The translations under genes and the position numbers were made by a program. The notes under the pieces were generated by a model. That model searched no databases and was not told the origin of the DNA. It saw only the letters and a program-made list of their open reading frames with translations. A DNA stretch of 64,000 bases from Flavobacteriaceae bacterium PS02336 (GTDB taxonomy: Bacteria; Bacteroidota; Bacteroidia; Flavobacteriales; Flavobacteriaceae): contig JASCOF010000001.1 in the NCBI GenBank assembly GCA_029960065.1, forward strand, positions 1,302,001-1,366,000, written 5' to 3'. Numbering within the stretch: the first letter of the stretch is position 1; every line of letters starts with the position of its first letter. Below are positions 36,917-45,579 of the stretch, piece after piece.

Positions 36917-37609
36917 CTATAGTTCTTTTTTCATAGAACCACAGGTTAACATTTTTTTTCCTTGATATGGGTTTTTGATCTCCTTGGTTTCGCTTATCCA
37001 AATAGCTCCTTTTCCGCCATCATACATAGGACAAAAGTCCTGATACAATTTTTGTTCTGATTTGAAAGATTTTATCAAATCATTCATGTCTTTACTTAAC
37101 ACGGCAAAATGCTCTCTCTGGTGTTCAATATTTCCGCCGTTAGCTCCAATATGTTCTGCGTGTTCTTTGGCATCATCAGCAATATCAAGATATTCTGCTT
37201 TTAATTTCGCATCTATCGAATTGGGATTTACACTGTTAAAAACTGCATATAATGCCTTGCCTGCATCTGCAGCTCCTTTTGTATCATCTTTGGTTAATGC
37301 ATTTTTTAGGGACAGATAATTACTCACGATTTCGTTTATAGAAAATGTTCCTTGAGCAGTCTGGGCTGTTTCTACTTCTGCACTTTTTCCGGCCGTTTCC
37401 TTTACTGGCTCGGTTAATTCCATTCCGCATTTGGAACATTTGTCTCCTTTTTTTCCTGTAATTTCAGGATGCATGGAACAGGCATACAATTGCGAGTCAT
37501 TCTGAGCTGTCCCGGAAGCCGCTTCAGGAGCTGCAGTTTCTTTGTTTTTTGAATTACAAGCTGTAAGTACAATTGCCATTACAAGGGTTGAGAAAATTAG
37601 TTTTTTCAT
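36917..37609 (-). CDS. DUF3347 lipoprotein with HMBD, tandem copy 2
   Basis: 230 aa. Lipoprotein signal (LVMAIVLTACNSKN), heavy-metal module CSMHPEI...CSKCGMELTEP at residues ~44-68, then a DUF3347 domain almost identical to the downstream paralogue (EYLDIADDAKEHAEHIGANG; CPMYDGGKGAIWISETKE). The first Cys-Pro of the metal module is replaced by Cys-Ser. A 239-bp gap separates it from the next gene, with no ORF in it. Confidence 0.86.
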   Translation of the reverse strand: MKKLIFSTLVMAIVLTACNSKNKETAAPEAASGTAQNDSQLYACSMHPEITGKKGDKCSKCGMELTEPVKETAGKSAEVETAQTAQGTFSINEIVSNYLSLKNALTKDDTKGAADAGKALYAVFNSVNPNSIDAKLKAEYLDIADDAKEHAEHIGANGGNIEHQREHFAVLSKDMNDLIKSFKSEQKLYQDFCPMYDGGKGAIWISETKEIKNPYQGKKMLTCGSMKKEL

Positions 37610-37740
37610 TTTTTTTAGTTTTTATCTCTAATGAATGTTTTTTTGTCTAACATTCCTTTGTTTGAGTGTTATAAGAATTATTCTTTTTTTGATTGCAAAT
37701 CCAATCTCTATTTTGCCTTTTAAATGCCTTTATATCAGAT

Positions 37741-38811
37741 TTATATTTTCAGCACCAATCCGTTGGGTTTTCTACCGACATTAATCGTTTTAGAGACCGT
37801 ATGGTTTGATACATTAACAACAGAGACCGTATTGGCGGTCTGATTGGTCACATAGGCAGTATTTCCATCTGCTGTAAATGTTATAGCATGTGCACCGGCA
37901 CCAGTAGTGAATACACCTCCATGAACCCACATCATCTTAGTCTGGTCCCAGGTCCAATAATGGACTTTTGCATTGACAGGATCACTTACCCAAAGTTCTT
38001 TCTTATTTCCATTGTGAGACGCTATTCCAGGCATAAATCCTAGATCAATGGTTTGGCCTACGGCATCGGTTGCCACATTGATTACCGAGATAGATTGCCC
38101 GTCTTCATTATCAACATACATTCTGGCGTCAGTTCCTGTCCAGGCACCCACAGGGTTTTTTCCCACAGCAACTGTGGCTGTAACCTGCTTGGTTGCGGTA
38201 TTTATAACTGACACAGTATTGTCATCTCCATTAGCAATATAAGCCTTAGTCCCATCAGAAGAAAAGGTAAGCTCAGCGGGCATCATGCCAACTGCAATGG
38301 TGCTTTTCAATGCGTATGTTAAGGCGTCATAAACCAGAACTTTTCCATTGATGTCCATTTGCGGCACCCAGATTTCTGAACCATTTGGGCTGTATATTGT
38401 GTTGTGGTTCATCATTGGCAGGCTGATATTTTTTACTGTTGCCCCACTGGCTGGGTCAATTACAAGGAGTTTACCTGTCATTCCTCCCATACCTGCGGTA
38501 TGGCCTGCAGAGAAGTCCATTCCGGGTACACCGATAGCCAGATGATTGGAATGTAAAGAAATGTGGTGCGGCCACATGATCATATCGTTGCCGCTGCCCA
38601 TTAGGCTTAAGGTTTCTGTAACTTCATTAGTTTCCAATTTGATTACTGAAATTGTGCCGTCCTGACCATTGACCACATAAGCGGCAGGATAGTTTATATT
38701 CAGTTTTGGATCGGACATATTCATATCATCCATTTTACTGCAAGAAAACAGCGAAACGGTCCCTAAAATTAAAACTCCAAGCATTGAACTAACGGTTATT
38801 ATATTTTTCAT
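37741..38811 (-). CDS. YncE-like seven-bladed beta-propeller lipoprotein
   Basis: 356 aa from ATG at 38811, giving a lipoprotein signal (GVLILGTVSLFSCSKMDD). A repeated propeller-blade motif YVVNGQDGTISVIKLET, YIANGDDNTVSVINTATKQV, YVDNEDGQSISVINVATDAV, YVTNQTANTVSVVNVSNHTV marks a YncE/40-residue YVTN-repeat protein. It has Met/His residues in the first blades (MIMWPHHISLHSNH; SLPMMNHNT) that might bind copper. It lies between DUF3347 genes and starts 14 nt after the upstream gene. Role probably periplasmic; ligand unknown. Confidence 0.85.
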   Translation of the reverse strand: MKNIITVSSMLGVLILGTVSLFSCSKMDDMNMSDPKLNINYPAAYVVNGQDGTISVIKLETNEVTETLSLMGSGNDMIMWPHHISLHSNHLAIGVPGMDFSAGHTAGMGGMTGKLLVIDPASGATVKNISLPMMNHNTIYSPNGSEIWVPQMDINGKVLVYDALTYALKSTIAVGMMPAELTFSSDGTKAYIANGDDNTVSVINTATKQVTATVAVGKNPVGAWTGTDARMYVDNEDGQSISVINVATDAVGQTIDLGFMPGIASHNGNKKELWVSDPVNAKVHYWTWDQTKMMWVHGGVFTTGAGAHAITFTADGNTAYVTNQTANTVSVVNVSNHTVSKTINVGRKPNGLVLKI

Positions 38812-38825
38812 TTTTTGATTTGGGA

Positions 38826-39677
38826 TTATTTGATTGTTTCTATAGTTGATCCACAGCTTAACATCTGTGAACCGTAATACGGATTCTTGATGCCGCTTTC
38901 TTTGCTGAGCCAATTCGCATCAACCATTGGACAATGATTATAATAAACCGGCTGCGGCTGATCAGCAGTTTTTATAAGATCGTACGTGTTTTTGGAAAGG
39001 CTTTTAAAGGATTCCCTTTGCTTTTTTACATCTTGGTTTTCAGAAATATTTGTGGCATCTGAAGCTAAACTTTTCATTGCATTCATCCATGCAGTATGTT
39101 CTTTTGGCTTTAGGTTCTCCATTTTAATAGCATTGATTGCAGTAAGGAGCTCTTTAGATTTCAATGCGGCAGTTTTAGCATCTGTTTTCACCAAAGCATC
39201 TTTTACATCAAAGTAGCTGTCGAAAATTGCTTTAAAAGGACTGTTTTCTTGTGCATCTGCAGGAACTGCGGCTGTATGCTGTGAATGATCCATTTTACCC
39301 ATATCCATTTCGGATTTTTTTATTGGAGCCGCCATATTTGTTCTTTCATATTGGCAGCATTGTGGAAGTTTTGCATAGGCGTCACCAGGAGCTAAGAACT
39401 GGTCGCTGTCATATCCTGCTAAGGCAATTCTTTTCAGGACTTCATCCTGATTTGTTTTCTTCTCATCATAGGTAATAGCCGCTATTTTGGTGTTTTCATT
39501 CCAGTTTACCGAAGCGATATTTTTGATGTTTCCTGCTTTTTCAATAGCAGTTTTGCACATTAAACAATTACCATAAATTTTTGCATTTATGTTTTTTGCA
39601 TTTTTTATAGGTGCGCCAAACACTATGACTGACAGCAATAGAGTGATTGCCATCAATCCTTTTTGAATTGATTTCAT
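38826..39677 (-). CDS. HMA-like + DUF3347 secreted protein
   Basis: 283 aa from ATG at 39677 (signal peptide KGLMAITLLLSVIVFGAPI). Residues ~25-95 form an HMA-like domain with NCLMCKTAIEKAGN as its metal loop. A His/Met linker follows (MDMGKMDHSQHT), then a DUF3347 domain with YNHCPMVDANWLSKESGIKN and a terminal CGSTIETIK. A fused metallochaperone plus DUF3347 design suggests handing copper on to the CusCBA complex. It is the second gene of the cluster when read from the right. Confidence 0.83.
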   Translation of the reverse strand: MKSIQKGLMAITLLLSVIVFGAPIKNAKNINAKIYGNCLMCKTAIEKAGNIKNIASVNWNENTKIAAITYDEKKTNQDEVLKRIALAGYDSDQFLAPGDAYAKLPQCCQYERTNMAAPIKKSEMDMGKMDHSQHTAAVPADAQENSPFKAIFDSYFDVKDALVKTDAKTAALKSKELLTAINAIKMENLKPKEHTAWMNAMKSLASDATNISENQDVKKQRESFKSLSKNTYDLIKTADQPQPVYYNHCPMVDANWLSKESGIKNPYYGSQMLSCGSTIETIK

Positions 39678-39789
39678 TTTAAAATGTATTTGAAGTGAAT
39701 ATTGCTTTTGAGAAATAATTGCATACAAGAACTGTATAGAGAATTATTCTACAAAAAGCGAAAAATAAAAAAATGAAGCAGTTAGGCTT

Positions 39790-39823
39790 CCTTTTTTGAC
39801 ACACGTATGGCTGTCAAAAAAGG
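39790..39823. terminator. hairpin between small Cys-rich gene and DUF3347 gene
   Basis: CCTTTTTTGACA pairs with TGTCAAAAAAGG around a 10-nt loop, just after the stop at 39827. It may partly terminate the upstream small gene and uncouple its level from the rest of the cluster. Confidence 0.6.
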
Positions 39824-39826
39824 TAT

Positions 39827-40198
39827 TTAGCTTATTTTAGGGATAAGCCAGATAGTATAGAAACCAGAGAGAATGGAGGTTTCTGAACTGTGGAATTTTT
39901 GTTTTTTAGAAAAAACACTTATAGTGATGTTTTTAAAGTCAAGTTGGTTAAAGAAAGTAATTCCTCCGTTACAGATTGAGACACAACCGCATGACTTGTG
40001 CCCACATTTATGACCGCAGCAGCCATCATTATTTTTTTTGGAATGACTGCCATCTTTCGAGCAGCAATCATTGTCATGATTTTTGGAAGCTTCTTTAGTA
40101 TAAGAAATCTTTCCAGAAAGTTTTCCACAAGCAAAAGTAGCCATTGGCATCAAGAAGAAACCTAAGGTAATAATTACTATGATGTGGAATCTTTTCAT
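39827..40198 (-). CDS. secreted Cys/His-rich small protein of the copper cluster
   Basis: 123 aa. Signal peptide (IIVIITLGFFLMPMATFACG). The Cys/His-dense middle has DCCSKDGSHSK, GCCGHKCGHKSCGCVSICNG, then a beta-like tail ending FYTIWLIPKIS. The tail matches the IWQPPKxS ending of the genes at 11466 and 63003. It is the first gene of the minus-strand copper cluster and is followed by a hairpin. Likely a periplasmic copper-binding buffer. Family name uncertain (HYC_CC_PP/DUF6660-like). Confidence 0.7.
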   Translation of the reverse strand: MKRFHIIVIITLGFFLMPMATFACGKLSGKISYTKEASKNHDNDCCSKDGSHSKKNNDGCCGHKCGHKSCGCVSICNGGITFFNQLDFKNITISVFSKKQKFHSSETSILSGFYTIWLIPKIS

Positions 40199-40218
40199 AA
40201 GACATGTAAAATCGTAAA

Positions 40219-40226
40219 CAAAGATA
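40219..40226 (-). promoter_or_regulatory. TATCTTTG -7 box of the copper cluster
   Basis: On the minus strand TATCTTTG fits TAnnTTTG, 20 nt before the ATG at 40198. No TTTG -33 box is found at proper spacing, so the call rests on one element. The rest of 40227-40434 is AT-rich without genes. Confidence 0.35.
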
Positions 40227-40434
40227 ATTATAAAAATATCTCTGTTTATAAATGAAATGTTAAAATTGTTATTTTTTCATAGTTTATTTAGAAATGGATT
40301 TTTCTTCCCCTGTTTAATAGTCTGCATTGAAGGCAGTACGCTATTGAACAGTAATTATTTTTTTTTGATTTGAACAATCTAAGAGGAAGATTGCTATAAA
40401 TCAGCAAGGAAAATTTCAGTGTCTGAAATGTTAT

Positions 40435-40473
40435 AAAGCGGAAAAACCGAAAGTTCTTCGGTTTTTCCGCTTT
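40435..40473 (-). terminator. strong terminator after pcfJ
   Basis: A perfect 17-bp stem, AAAGCGGAAAAACCGAA pairing with TTCGGTTTTTCCGCTTT around a 5-nt loop, directly at the pcfJ stop codon. It ends the minus-strand conjugative-element operon. Confidence 0.85.
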
Positions 40474-41780
40474 TAGCATTGTTCTGCTTTCTTCTTTTTC
40501 ATTCGGGAGCGAATCTGATAAAGGTTTTTTTTCATCAAACTGAAAATAGCTTTATGATGTTTTGAATTGTGATTCCTCAAACCACGGCGCTGTGCTATTT
40601 CCATTTTAGAAAGAGAAACCTCTATAGTTTCGATTGGTTTGTTGTCAATGCGTGCAGAGAAGAGCAGGGAATCTATCTTTTTGAAATACTCATTGGTAAA
40701 AACACAGTGTCTCAGGCTGTCGCCTTCGGTCATAAATTCAGAAACATTCTCCAATACTGAAATAGTAATTCCTGCCCCTGAAAAGCATAACCCGAAAAAC
40801 TGTTTTTTCTCCTCAGCATACAGACCTTGCGCTTTTTCTATTTCCGCACGCATTTTCACAAGATATTTTTTTCTCAGCAACTGCTGTTTTTTCTCCACCA
40901 ATCTGTCATGCTCCAAGTGTAAATCAGCAGGACAGACGAGCAGGGCGGAGGTTATGTCTTTTTTAAACCAACGCAAAAGTTCGATATAATCCTCCCAAAT
41001 TCCAAAATCGGAAACTGTATAATTCTTTTTAAGACATATTTTTACGGCCTGCCAGTTACGCAGGACATGCTGATGGGGAGATTCAAGGTAATAGCGGAGC
41101 CATGAAATCTGCCTAGTTTTCAGCAGAGTTTCAGCACAGTGGTCTTTTAATAATGATGAAAGCAACACCTGAGGTGCTACCTCATAAAAACTTGTCTTAA
41201 AGCCATTTCGTTTCAATACGGGAAGCACTTTCAAGCGTGGATAAAACCTGTAGGGGTTGATTCGGTACTTGGGAGAGTTCTGAAAATCCTTTGGGCGGAT
41301 TTCAAGGGGCGAATAGTACTGCCATGCATCGTATGCGTGCGAAAAAACATTTGTACTGCGTGACATGGTGCGCACTTCGCCTTTTGGGTTTATCCAATGC
41401 TGCATCACTTCGGTATGGGAATAGGAGGACAGACAGTTCTTCTTCATCTGTTTGGTCGAACAAATGATGCGCACTATTTGAAAATCCGAAAGACAAGTTA
41501 CTACTGCGCTGTATTCTATTTCCTTGAAATGCAATTGATTGCAACCGTGTATTTTAAGTTTTCCTTTACAGGCTAAGCAAGCCGTAAATTTCGCAGACTG
41601 TTTTTCGGATTCGGGTTTCCAAGCGTTTCCACAGTCCAGACAGTGAAATTTTCCACGTGATAAAACGCCCCATTTCAGAAAAATGGTCTTTTCTGCCCAT
41701 GAGTGTATTTCGGGGGTAATGGGCGCAAGGGATTCGCTTAATGCGACTATCTGTTTTTCTATGGCGGTATGCGGTTTCAT
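40473..41780 (-). CDS. pcfJ: PcfJ-like protein of conjugative elements
   Basis: 435 aa. An N-terminal zinc-ribbon-like pair (FHCLDCGNAW and TACLACKGKLK) near residues 46-75 is followed by a long helical region. The PcfJ block MTEGDSLRHCVFTNEYFKKI, with IETIEVSLSKMEIAQRRGLR, is near residues 350-410. The C-terminus is basic. PcfJ/PcfK pairs are typical cargo of Bacteroidota integrative conjugative elements, with function unknown. The start overlaps the pcfK stop by 4 nt. Confidence 0.88.
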   Translation of the reverse strand: MKPHTAIEKQIVALSESLAPITPEIHSWAEKTIFLKWGVLSRGKFHCLDCGNAWKPESEKQSAKFTACLACKGKLKIHGCNQLHFKEIEYSAVVTCLSDFQIVRIICSTKQMKKNCLSSYSHTEVMQHWINPKGEVRTMSRSTNVFSHAYDAWQYYSPLEIRPKDFQNSPKYRINPYRFYPRLKVLPVLKRNGFKTSFYEVAPQVLLSSLLKDHCAETLLKTRQISWLRYYLESPHQHVLRNWQAVKICLKKNYTVSDFGIWEDYIELLRWFKKDITSALLVCPADLHLEHDRLVEKKQQLLRKKYLVKMRAEIEKAQGLYAEEKKQFFGLCFSGAGITISVLENVSEFMTEGDSLRHCVFTNEYFKKIDSLLFSARIDNKPIETIEVSLSKMEIAQRRGLRNHNSKHHKAIFSLMKKNLYQIRSRMKKKKAEQC

Positions 41781-42160
41781 AAGTCAAAAAGTGTTAAGGT
41801 TTGCTGTACGGGTTTCGCTGTATGCAACACTACAGTTTCAGGTCTTGCGACCTGCGGAGTCATTTCAGGAGCAGAGCTGAATAAATCAGCCTTTACAGGC
41901 TGATTTACCACCACTTTACAGTTGATTGGTGCAGGCGCACCAATACTGTCATCGTTATAATATTTGAGTGCCATATCAAAGATTTCCTGATTGTCAAAGG
42001 CGCACAATCCTGTTTTTTTGACCTCGCCAAAAATGTAACTGCAACAGCTCTCGATGTTTTTGGTTTCTTTGGCAAGGCTTTGGGCAAAGGCTGAATCGCC
42101 CTGCGCAGTTGTATTGAGATAATTCTCTATAGCAGTTTTAAAGTCGTCAGATGGTTTCAT
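41777..42160 (-). CDS. pcfK: PcfK-like protein
   Basis: 127 aa. Helical N-terminus (FKTAIENYLNTTAQGDSAFA; CCSYIFGEVKKTGLCAFDNQ) and a proline-rich, likely disordered C-terminus. The family is recognised from this layout and from its 4-nt overlap with pcfJ. Role in mobile-element biology unknown. Confidence 0.85.
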   Translation of the reverse strand: MKPSDDFKTAIENYLNTTAQGDSAFAQSLAKETKNIESCCSYIFGEVKKTGLCAFDNQEIFDMALKYYNDDSIGAPAPINCKVVVNQPVKADLFSSAPEMTPQVARPETVVLHTAKPVQQTLTLFDL

Positions 42161-42183
42161 GATGGAAAAAGTTTGATTAATAG

Positions 42184-42546
42184 CTATTGTTCAAAGACAT
42201 CTCTGTAAATGCCGTAGCAGTACTCCTCAAAGCAGAGCCAGCATAAAAAAGTATAGTGGGGCAGTTTATAGCGGTTGGCTACAGGCTCTCCGAATGCTTC
42301 TTCCAAGTCCTCTTTGATGCCTTCCAAATCTTCAAGGTGTTTGATGTAAAAAGCTTTGCAGTCGTTGTGGTAGATAAATTCCCCTATCATACCGCTGATA
42401 CAGCCCCCTTTCTGTAAGTCTTCGAGGAAAGACTTCAACTGCTGTTTTTTCTTTCCGTTATAGCTATCCAAATGGCTTAAAATGATTTCGTTGAATACAT
42501 GGCTTACATCGTAGTCCGTATACTCGTTTTTGTCTAAGGCTTTCAT
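42184..42546 (-). CDS. conjugative-element hypothetical protein (DUF7222-like)
   Basis: 120 aa, acidic, all-helical (DVSHVFNEIILSHLDSYNGK; FLEDLQKGGCISGMIGEFIY; EDLEGIKEDLEEAFGEPVAN), with a Cys/aromatic end (LCWLCFEEYCYGIYRDVFEQ). It resembles a small family that regularly accompanies ssb, pcfK and pcfJ in Bacteroidota mobile elements; I recall the label DUF7222 but am not certain. It is 23 bp upstream of pcfK. Confidence 0.65.
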   Translation of the reverse strand: MKALDKNEYTDYDVSHVFNEIILSHLDSYNGKKKQQLKSFLEDLQKGGCISGMIGEFIYHNDCKAFYIKHLEDLEGIKEDLEEAFGEPVANRYKLPHYTFLCWLCFEEYCYGIYRDVFEQ

Positions 42547-42590
42547 AATGTGATTTTTTGGCGTTTATAAATACAATCCTAGTATCTGCC

Positions 42591-42983
42591 TTAGAAAGGC
42601 AGGTCATCGGGATCGTCTGAGGAATTTTGTTTTTTAGGTGCAGAAACTGCGCTCGCAGATGTGTCCTCTTTTTTGGCAAAAGCCAAAATCTTAAGGCTGT
42701 TGATGTGAAAGGTTAAAGACCCCATAGCCGAGCCGTCGTGACCGATATAAGTACTCAGCCCCACACGCCCGAAGAGCTGAACTAGCGCCCCTTTTTTAAG
42801 CCATTCGGCAAGTTTGGCATTGAGCCAATACGAGCAGTCGATAAAAGTTGTAATCTGTTTGTACTCGGTGCTTCCTTTGGGTTTGTAGCTGTCATTGATG
42901 GCAATGGAGAAGTTAACGACCTGTTTTTTATTTCCCACTTTACGGGCTAATGCATCTTTTGTAATACGTCCTGTGATTTCCAT
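42591..42983 (-). CDS. ssb: single-stranded DNA-binding protein of a mobile element
   Basis: 130 aa. OB-fold core (MEITGRITKDALARKVGNKK; VVNFSIAINDSYK; FIDCSYWLNAKLAEWLKKGA; VQLFGRVGLS), then a Ser-rich linker and the acidic tip DDPDDLPF for partner binding. Shorter and divergent relative to a chromosomal SSB, as expected for a conjugative-element copy. First gene of the ssb-DUF-pcfK-pcfJ set. Confidence 0.9.
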   Translation of the reverse strand: MEITGRITKDALARKVGNKKQVVNFSIAINDSYKPKGSTEYKQITTFIDCSYWLNAKLAEWLKKGALVQLFGRVGLSTYIGHDGSAMGSLTFHINSLKILAFAKKEDTSASAVSAPKKQNSSDDPDDLPF

Positions 42984-43086
42984 GATTTTAAATTTTAGCG
43001 TTACTGTTATTTAAAATTTCTTTCTCCCTGCACTCCCAAAAATTGTTTTCAAAAGAAAAAACGGGAAAAAAGAAAGCAAGAATCAA

Positions 43087-43212
43087 GTGGCCGGTTATGA
43101 GGATGTGGAGTGCTATAAGTCCCGAAGGGTGGCAAGCGAAAGCGGCGCCATTATGCGCATGCAGCATACGGCGGGCACTATCTTGGCTGCCTTTTTATGC
43201 CGTTTCGAATGA
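43087..43212 (+). CDS. possible 41-aa ORF in a GC-richer patch
   Basis: GTG-started frame reading VECYKSRRVASESGAIMRMQ and HTAGTILAAFLCRFE before TGA. Base composition is clearly richer in G/C than the flanks. The peptide resembles short hypothetical entries I recall from Bacteroidota mobile elements, so a conserved noncoding element is an equal possibility. No start signal is obvious. Confidence 0.3.
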   Translation: MAGYEDVECYKSRRVASESGAIMRMQHTAGTILAAFLCRFE

Positions 43213-43367
43213 AAATGATCTTTACTAAATACCGTCTCCGTCGGGCATTTGGGCAGCCTGCTGAAAAGACATATCAATTTCATATTCGGATGATTATTGC
43301 TGCTGATCTGGATTCAGCGGGATGCCGAATGGAAAATAAAATCAGACTGTGAATTTTGGAAATCTAA

Positions 43368-43610
43368 ATGGAAAATTTATATGAAGATTTATATGAAGAT
43401 TTATATGAAGATTTATATGAAGATTTATATGAAGATTTATATGAAGATTTAAGTGAAGATTTTGGTGAAGATTTTGGTGAAGATTTTAGTGAAGATTTCA
43501 GTGAAGAGAAGCCACAGGTTTTTGGTTCTGCTTATTATGTTTTTGTTTATCGTATGCTGAATGCCCTACGTATTTATACGGTTTTTCAACGGATAATTTT
43601 CAGTGTATAG
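43368..43610 (+). CDS. 80-aa ORF dominated by LYED tetrapeptide repeats
   Basis: ATG at 43368. After MEN come six identical LYED units, then LSED, FGED x2, FSED, FSEE, followed by a hydrophobic C-terminus (YYVFVYRMLNALRIYTVFQR). Strongly acidic with alternating aromatic/acidic residues, so it could form an amphipathic helix or bind cations. The periodic Leu/Phe positions stay conserved while codons vary in the last units, which argues for selection on protein. No family known. Confidence 0.45.
   Translation: MENLYEDLYEDLYEDLYEDLYEDLYEDLSEDFGEDFGEDFSEDFSEEKPQVFGSAYYVFVYRMLNALRIYTVFQRIIFSV
43377..43508 (+). repeat. 12-bp tandem repeat, eleven units
   Basis: Six perfect copies of TTATATGAAGAT followed by five diverged copies with changes mainly in the second codon (TAT to AGT/GGT) and TTA to TTT. 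The unit length of four codons keeps the frame, so slippage would change protein length without a frameshift. Confidence 0.9.
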
Positions 43611-43810
43611 GGCAGTTCTTTTTCAGCTATTGCTTATTGATTAAGGCTTTAGGAGCAAAGCCTTTTGAATTTCTTACATTTCTGCCGTGCAGAATATTAT
43701 TCATCAACTGATAATGCCTCCGCAGCTATTGATAATTTTGATATTTTTAAGCAGAATTAAATTCATAATAAATTTCTGTTTAATACAATTTCTTAATACT
43801 ATAATTTGAT

Positions 43811-45442
43811 ATGGCAGACGGTATTTTTTCAAAGTTTGAAAGAGATGAGCTCAATAAAATAACAGCAAAATCTATTCTTGAAAAATTAATGAGCATAAGA
43901 CAGTCAATTAATGTAGAATTTACTGCAAGAAGACTGGTATGGGAGCTGATGCAGAATGCTAAAGACAATGCTGCACTGTGCAATGAAGATGGGGAAAAAG
44001 TTGATATTAAGATTCAGCTAAGCGGTGATGAGTTTATTTTTTCCCATACCAAAGGTTATTTTACCAATGAACACATAAGAGGCCTTATACGCAAATATTC
44101 GTCAGGAGATAAAGAACGTGATCCTGAACTTTCAGGACAGATTTATAAAACTACAGGACGATTCGGAACAGGTTTTATGACTACCCATCTGCTTTCGGAA
44201 TCTGTTGAGGTGGAAAGTTTTTATAAAAATGAAAACGAGGATATTAATTTCAATAAATTCAGCTTCTGGCTGGACAGAAGCGGAAAAGGCGAAAAGGATA
44301 TCATCAATGGAATTAATAATGCATTTGATCAGGCAGAGGAAAGCATAAAAAGGTCACAAGGCGCTGTGATGGGCAAAGAATCTTTTCGGACTGCATTTAA
44401 GTATCCGTTAAGTGCTGAAAAAATGGAACTTGCTGAAATTGCCTGCGAGGAGGCGGAAAAGGGAATTGCGTATACCTTAATAAATGTTCCGGAAATCAGC
44501 TCGTTAAACATTGACTTGGACTTATCTTCCGATACCTATACAATCAGCAGGGGTAAAACATTTGAATTTGAGGGCTGGCCATTTTCTTCGTATAATCTTG
44601 TTATTAACGGCAAGCCTTCCACAAAGAATTTTATTGCGGTCCAGGATGAGGAGCTTCAGATCATTATACCTGTTTCTCTTAAAAATGGGGTGATATCGGT
44701 TCTTGAACTAGATTCTGGTGTTCCAAGAATACATCTTGATTTTCCGCTGATAGGAACTGAAGATTTACATCTGCCTTTTGTGATTAACAGCTGTCTGTTT
44801 GAACCGACTGAACCCAGAGACGGCATCAGTCTGATGGGCGAAGAAAACCCTGTATCAAAAATAAACGGTGATATAATGGTTCGGGCAGCGAATCTTTATA
44901 TTGTGTTTTTATCCTACGTAGAGTCTAAAGGTGACTGGAAGGATTTATATAATCTTGCCAATATACGTTCACCGAAAAGCCATTCATGGATCAGTTCGGA
45001 ATGGTATTCTGCAAATGTGCTGCATCCGATCAGAAATAAACTGCTGTATGCATCACTTGTTGATGCTGTGGATGGCGGCAGAATTTCGATTCTTGATGAT
45101 TTCGGAGATAAGCAGGTATTTTTTCCAAGTGCAGGTTCGGATAATGTCATAGATAAATTATGGGAACTGGCTTCTCAGCTTTATCCTTCTTCAGTGCCGG
45201 TTAAAAGTGATGTGCGGCATTGGAATAAAGTGCTCTGGAAAGACTGCCGCAAATTTACCATTGAGACATTATCGGAAGAAATAGCCGAGAAGAAGACTCT
45301 TGAGACTCTGGGAGCAGCTATTGGCTTTACAGGAAAAGAGGCATTAGTGTTTTTAAATAAGTATTATGACCTGCTCAATCTGGAGAAAATACACATTAAG
45401 GAGATATTGGCTGATTCACTGGCTGTGTGTAAAACTCAGTGA
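43811..45442 (+). CDS. GHKL/sacsin-like ATPase, 3' end cut by IS21
   Basis: 543 aa. The N-terminal ATP-binding fold is GHKL: N-box WELMQNAKDNA (Glu45, Asn49, Asp52) and a G-box TTGRFGTGFMTTHLLS near 113-128. A sacsin/HSP90-like middle domain follows (LHLPFVINSCLFEPTEPRDG). The last residues AVCKTQ run into the terminus of the IS21 element, so the natural C-terminus is probably lost. Stand-alone GHKL ATPases of this kind are frequent in bacterial defence islands. A defence role is inferred. Confidence 0.72.
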   Translation: MADGIFSKFERDELNKITAKSILEKLMSIRQSINVEFTARRLVWELMQNAKDNAALCNEDGEKVDIKIQLSGDEFIFSHTKGYFTNEHIRGLIRKYSSGDKERDPELSGQIYKTTGRFGTGFMTTHLLSESVEVESFYKNENEDINFNKFSFWLDRSGKGEKDIINGINNAFDQAEESIKRSQGAVMGKESFRTAFKYPLSAEKMELAEIACEEAEKGIAYTLINVPEISSLNIDLDLSSDTYTISRGKTFEFEGWPFSSYNLVINGKPSTKNFIAVQDEELQIIIPVSLKNGVISVLELDSGVPRIHLDFPLIGTEDLHLPFVINSCLFEPTEPRDGISLMGEENPVSKINGDIMVRAANLYIVFLSYVESKGDWKDLYNLANIRSPKSHSWISSEWYSANVLHPIRNKLLYASLVDAVDGGRISILDDFGDKQVFFPSAGSDNVIDKLWELASQLYPSSVPVKSDVRHWNKVLWKDCRKFTIETLSEEIAEKKTLETLGAAIGFTGKEALVFLNKYYDLLNLEKIHIKEILADSLAVCKTQ

Positions 45443-45579
45443 TATTGACCACTGTTTTCCAATTTAAAGTGACCACTTCGTTTCGGTTTAAAGTGACCAT
45501 CTAATTTCGGTGCAAAGTGAGCACCTAAAAAACTACTTTTTTTCGTGTGTTAATTATTGTTTCAAATATAGATAAATAA

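Noticed and set aside
43043..43228. 61-codon plus-strand frame in the GC-rich patch
   Set aside because: The alternative frame at 43087-43212 looks more protein-like. Neither is certain.
43377..43508. CRISPR-like tandem repeats
   Set aside because: Units are contiguous without spacers and keep a reading frame, so this is a coding microsatellite.
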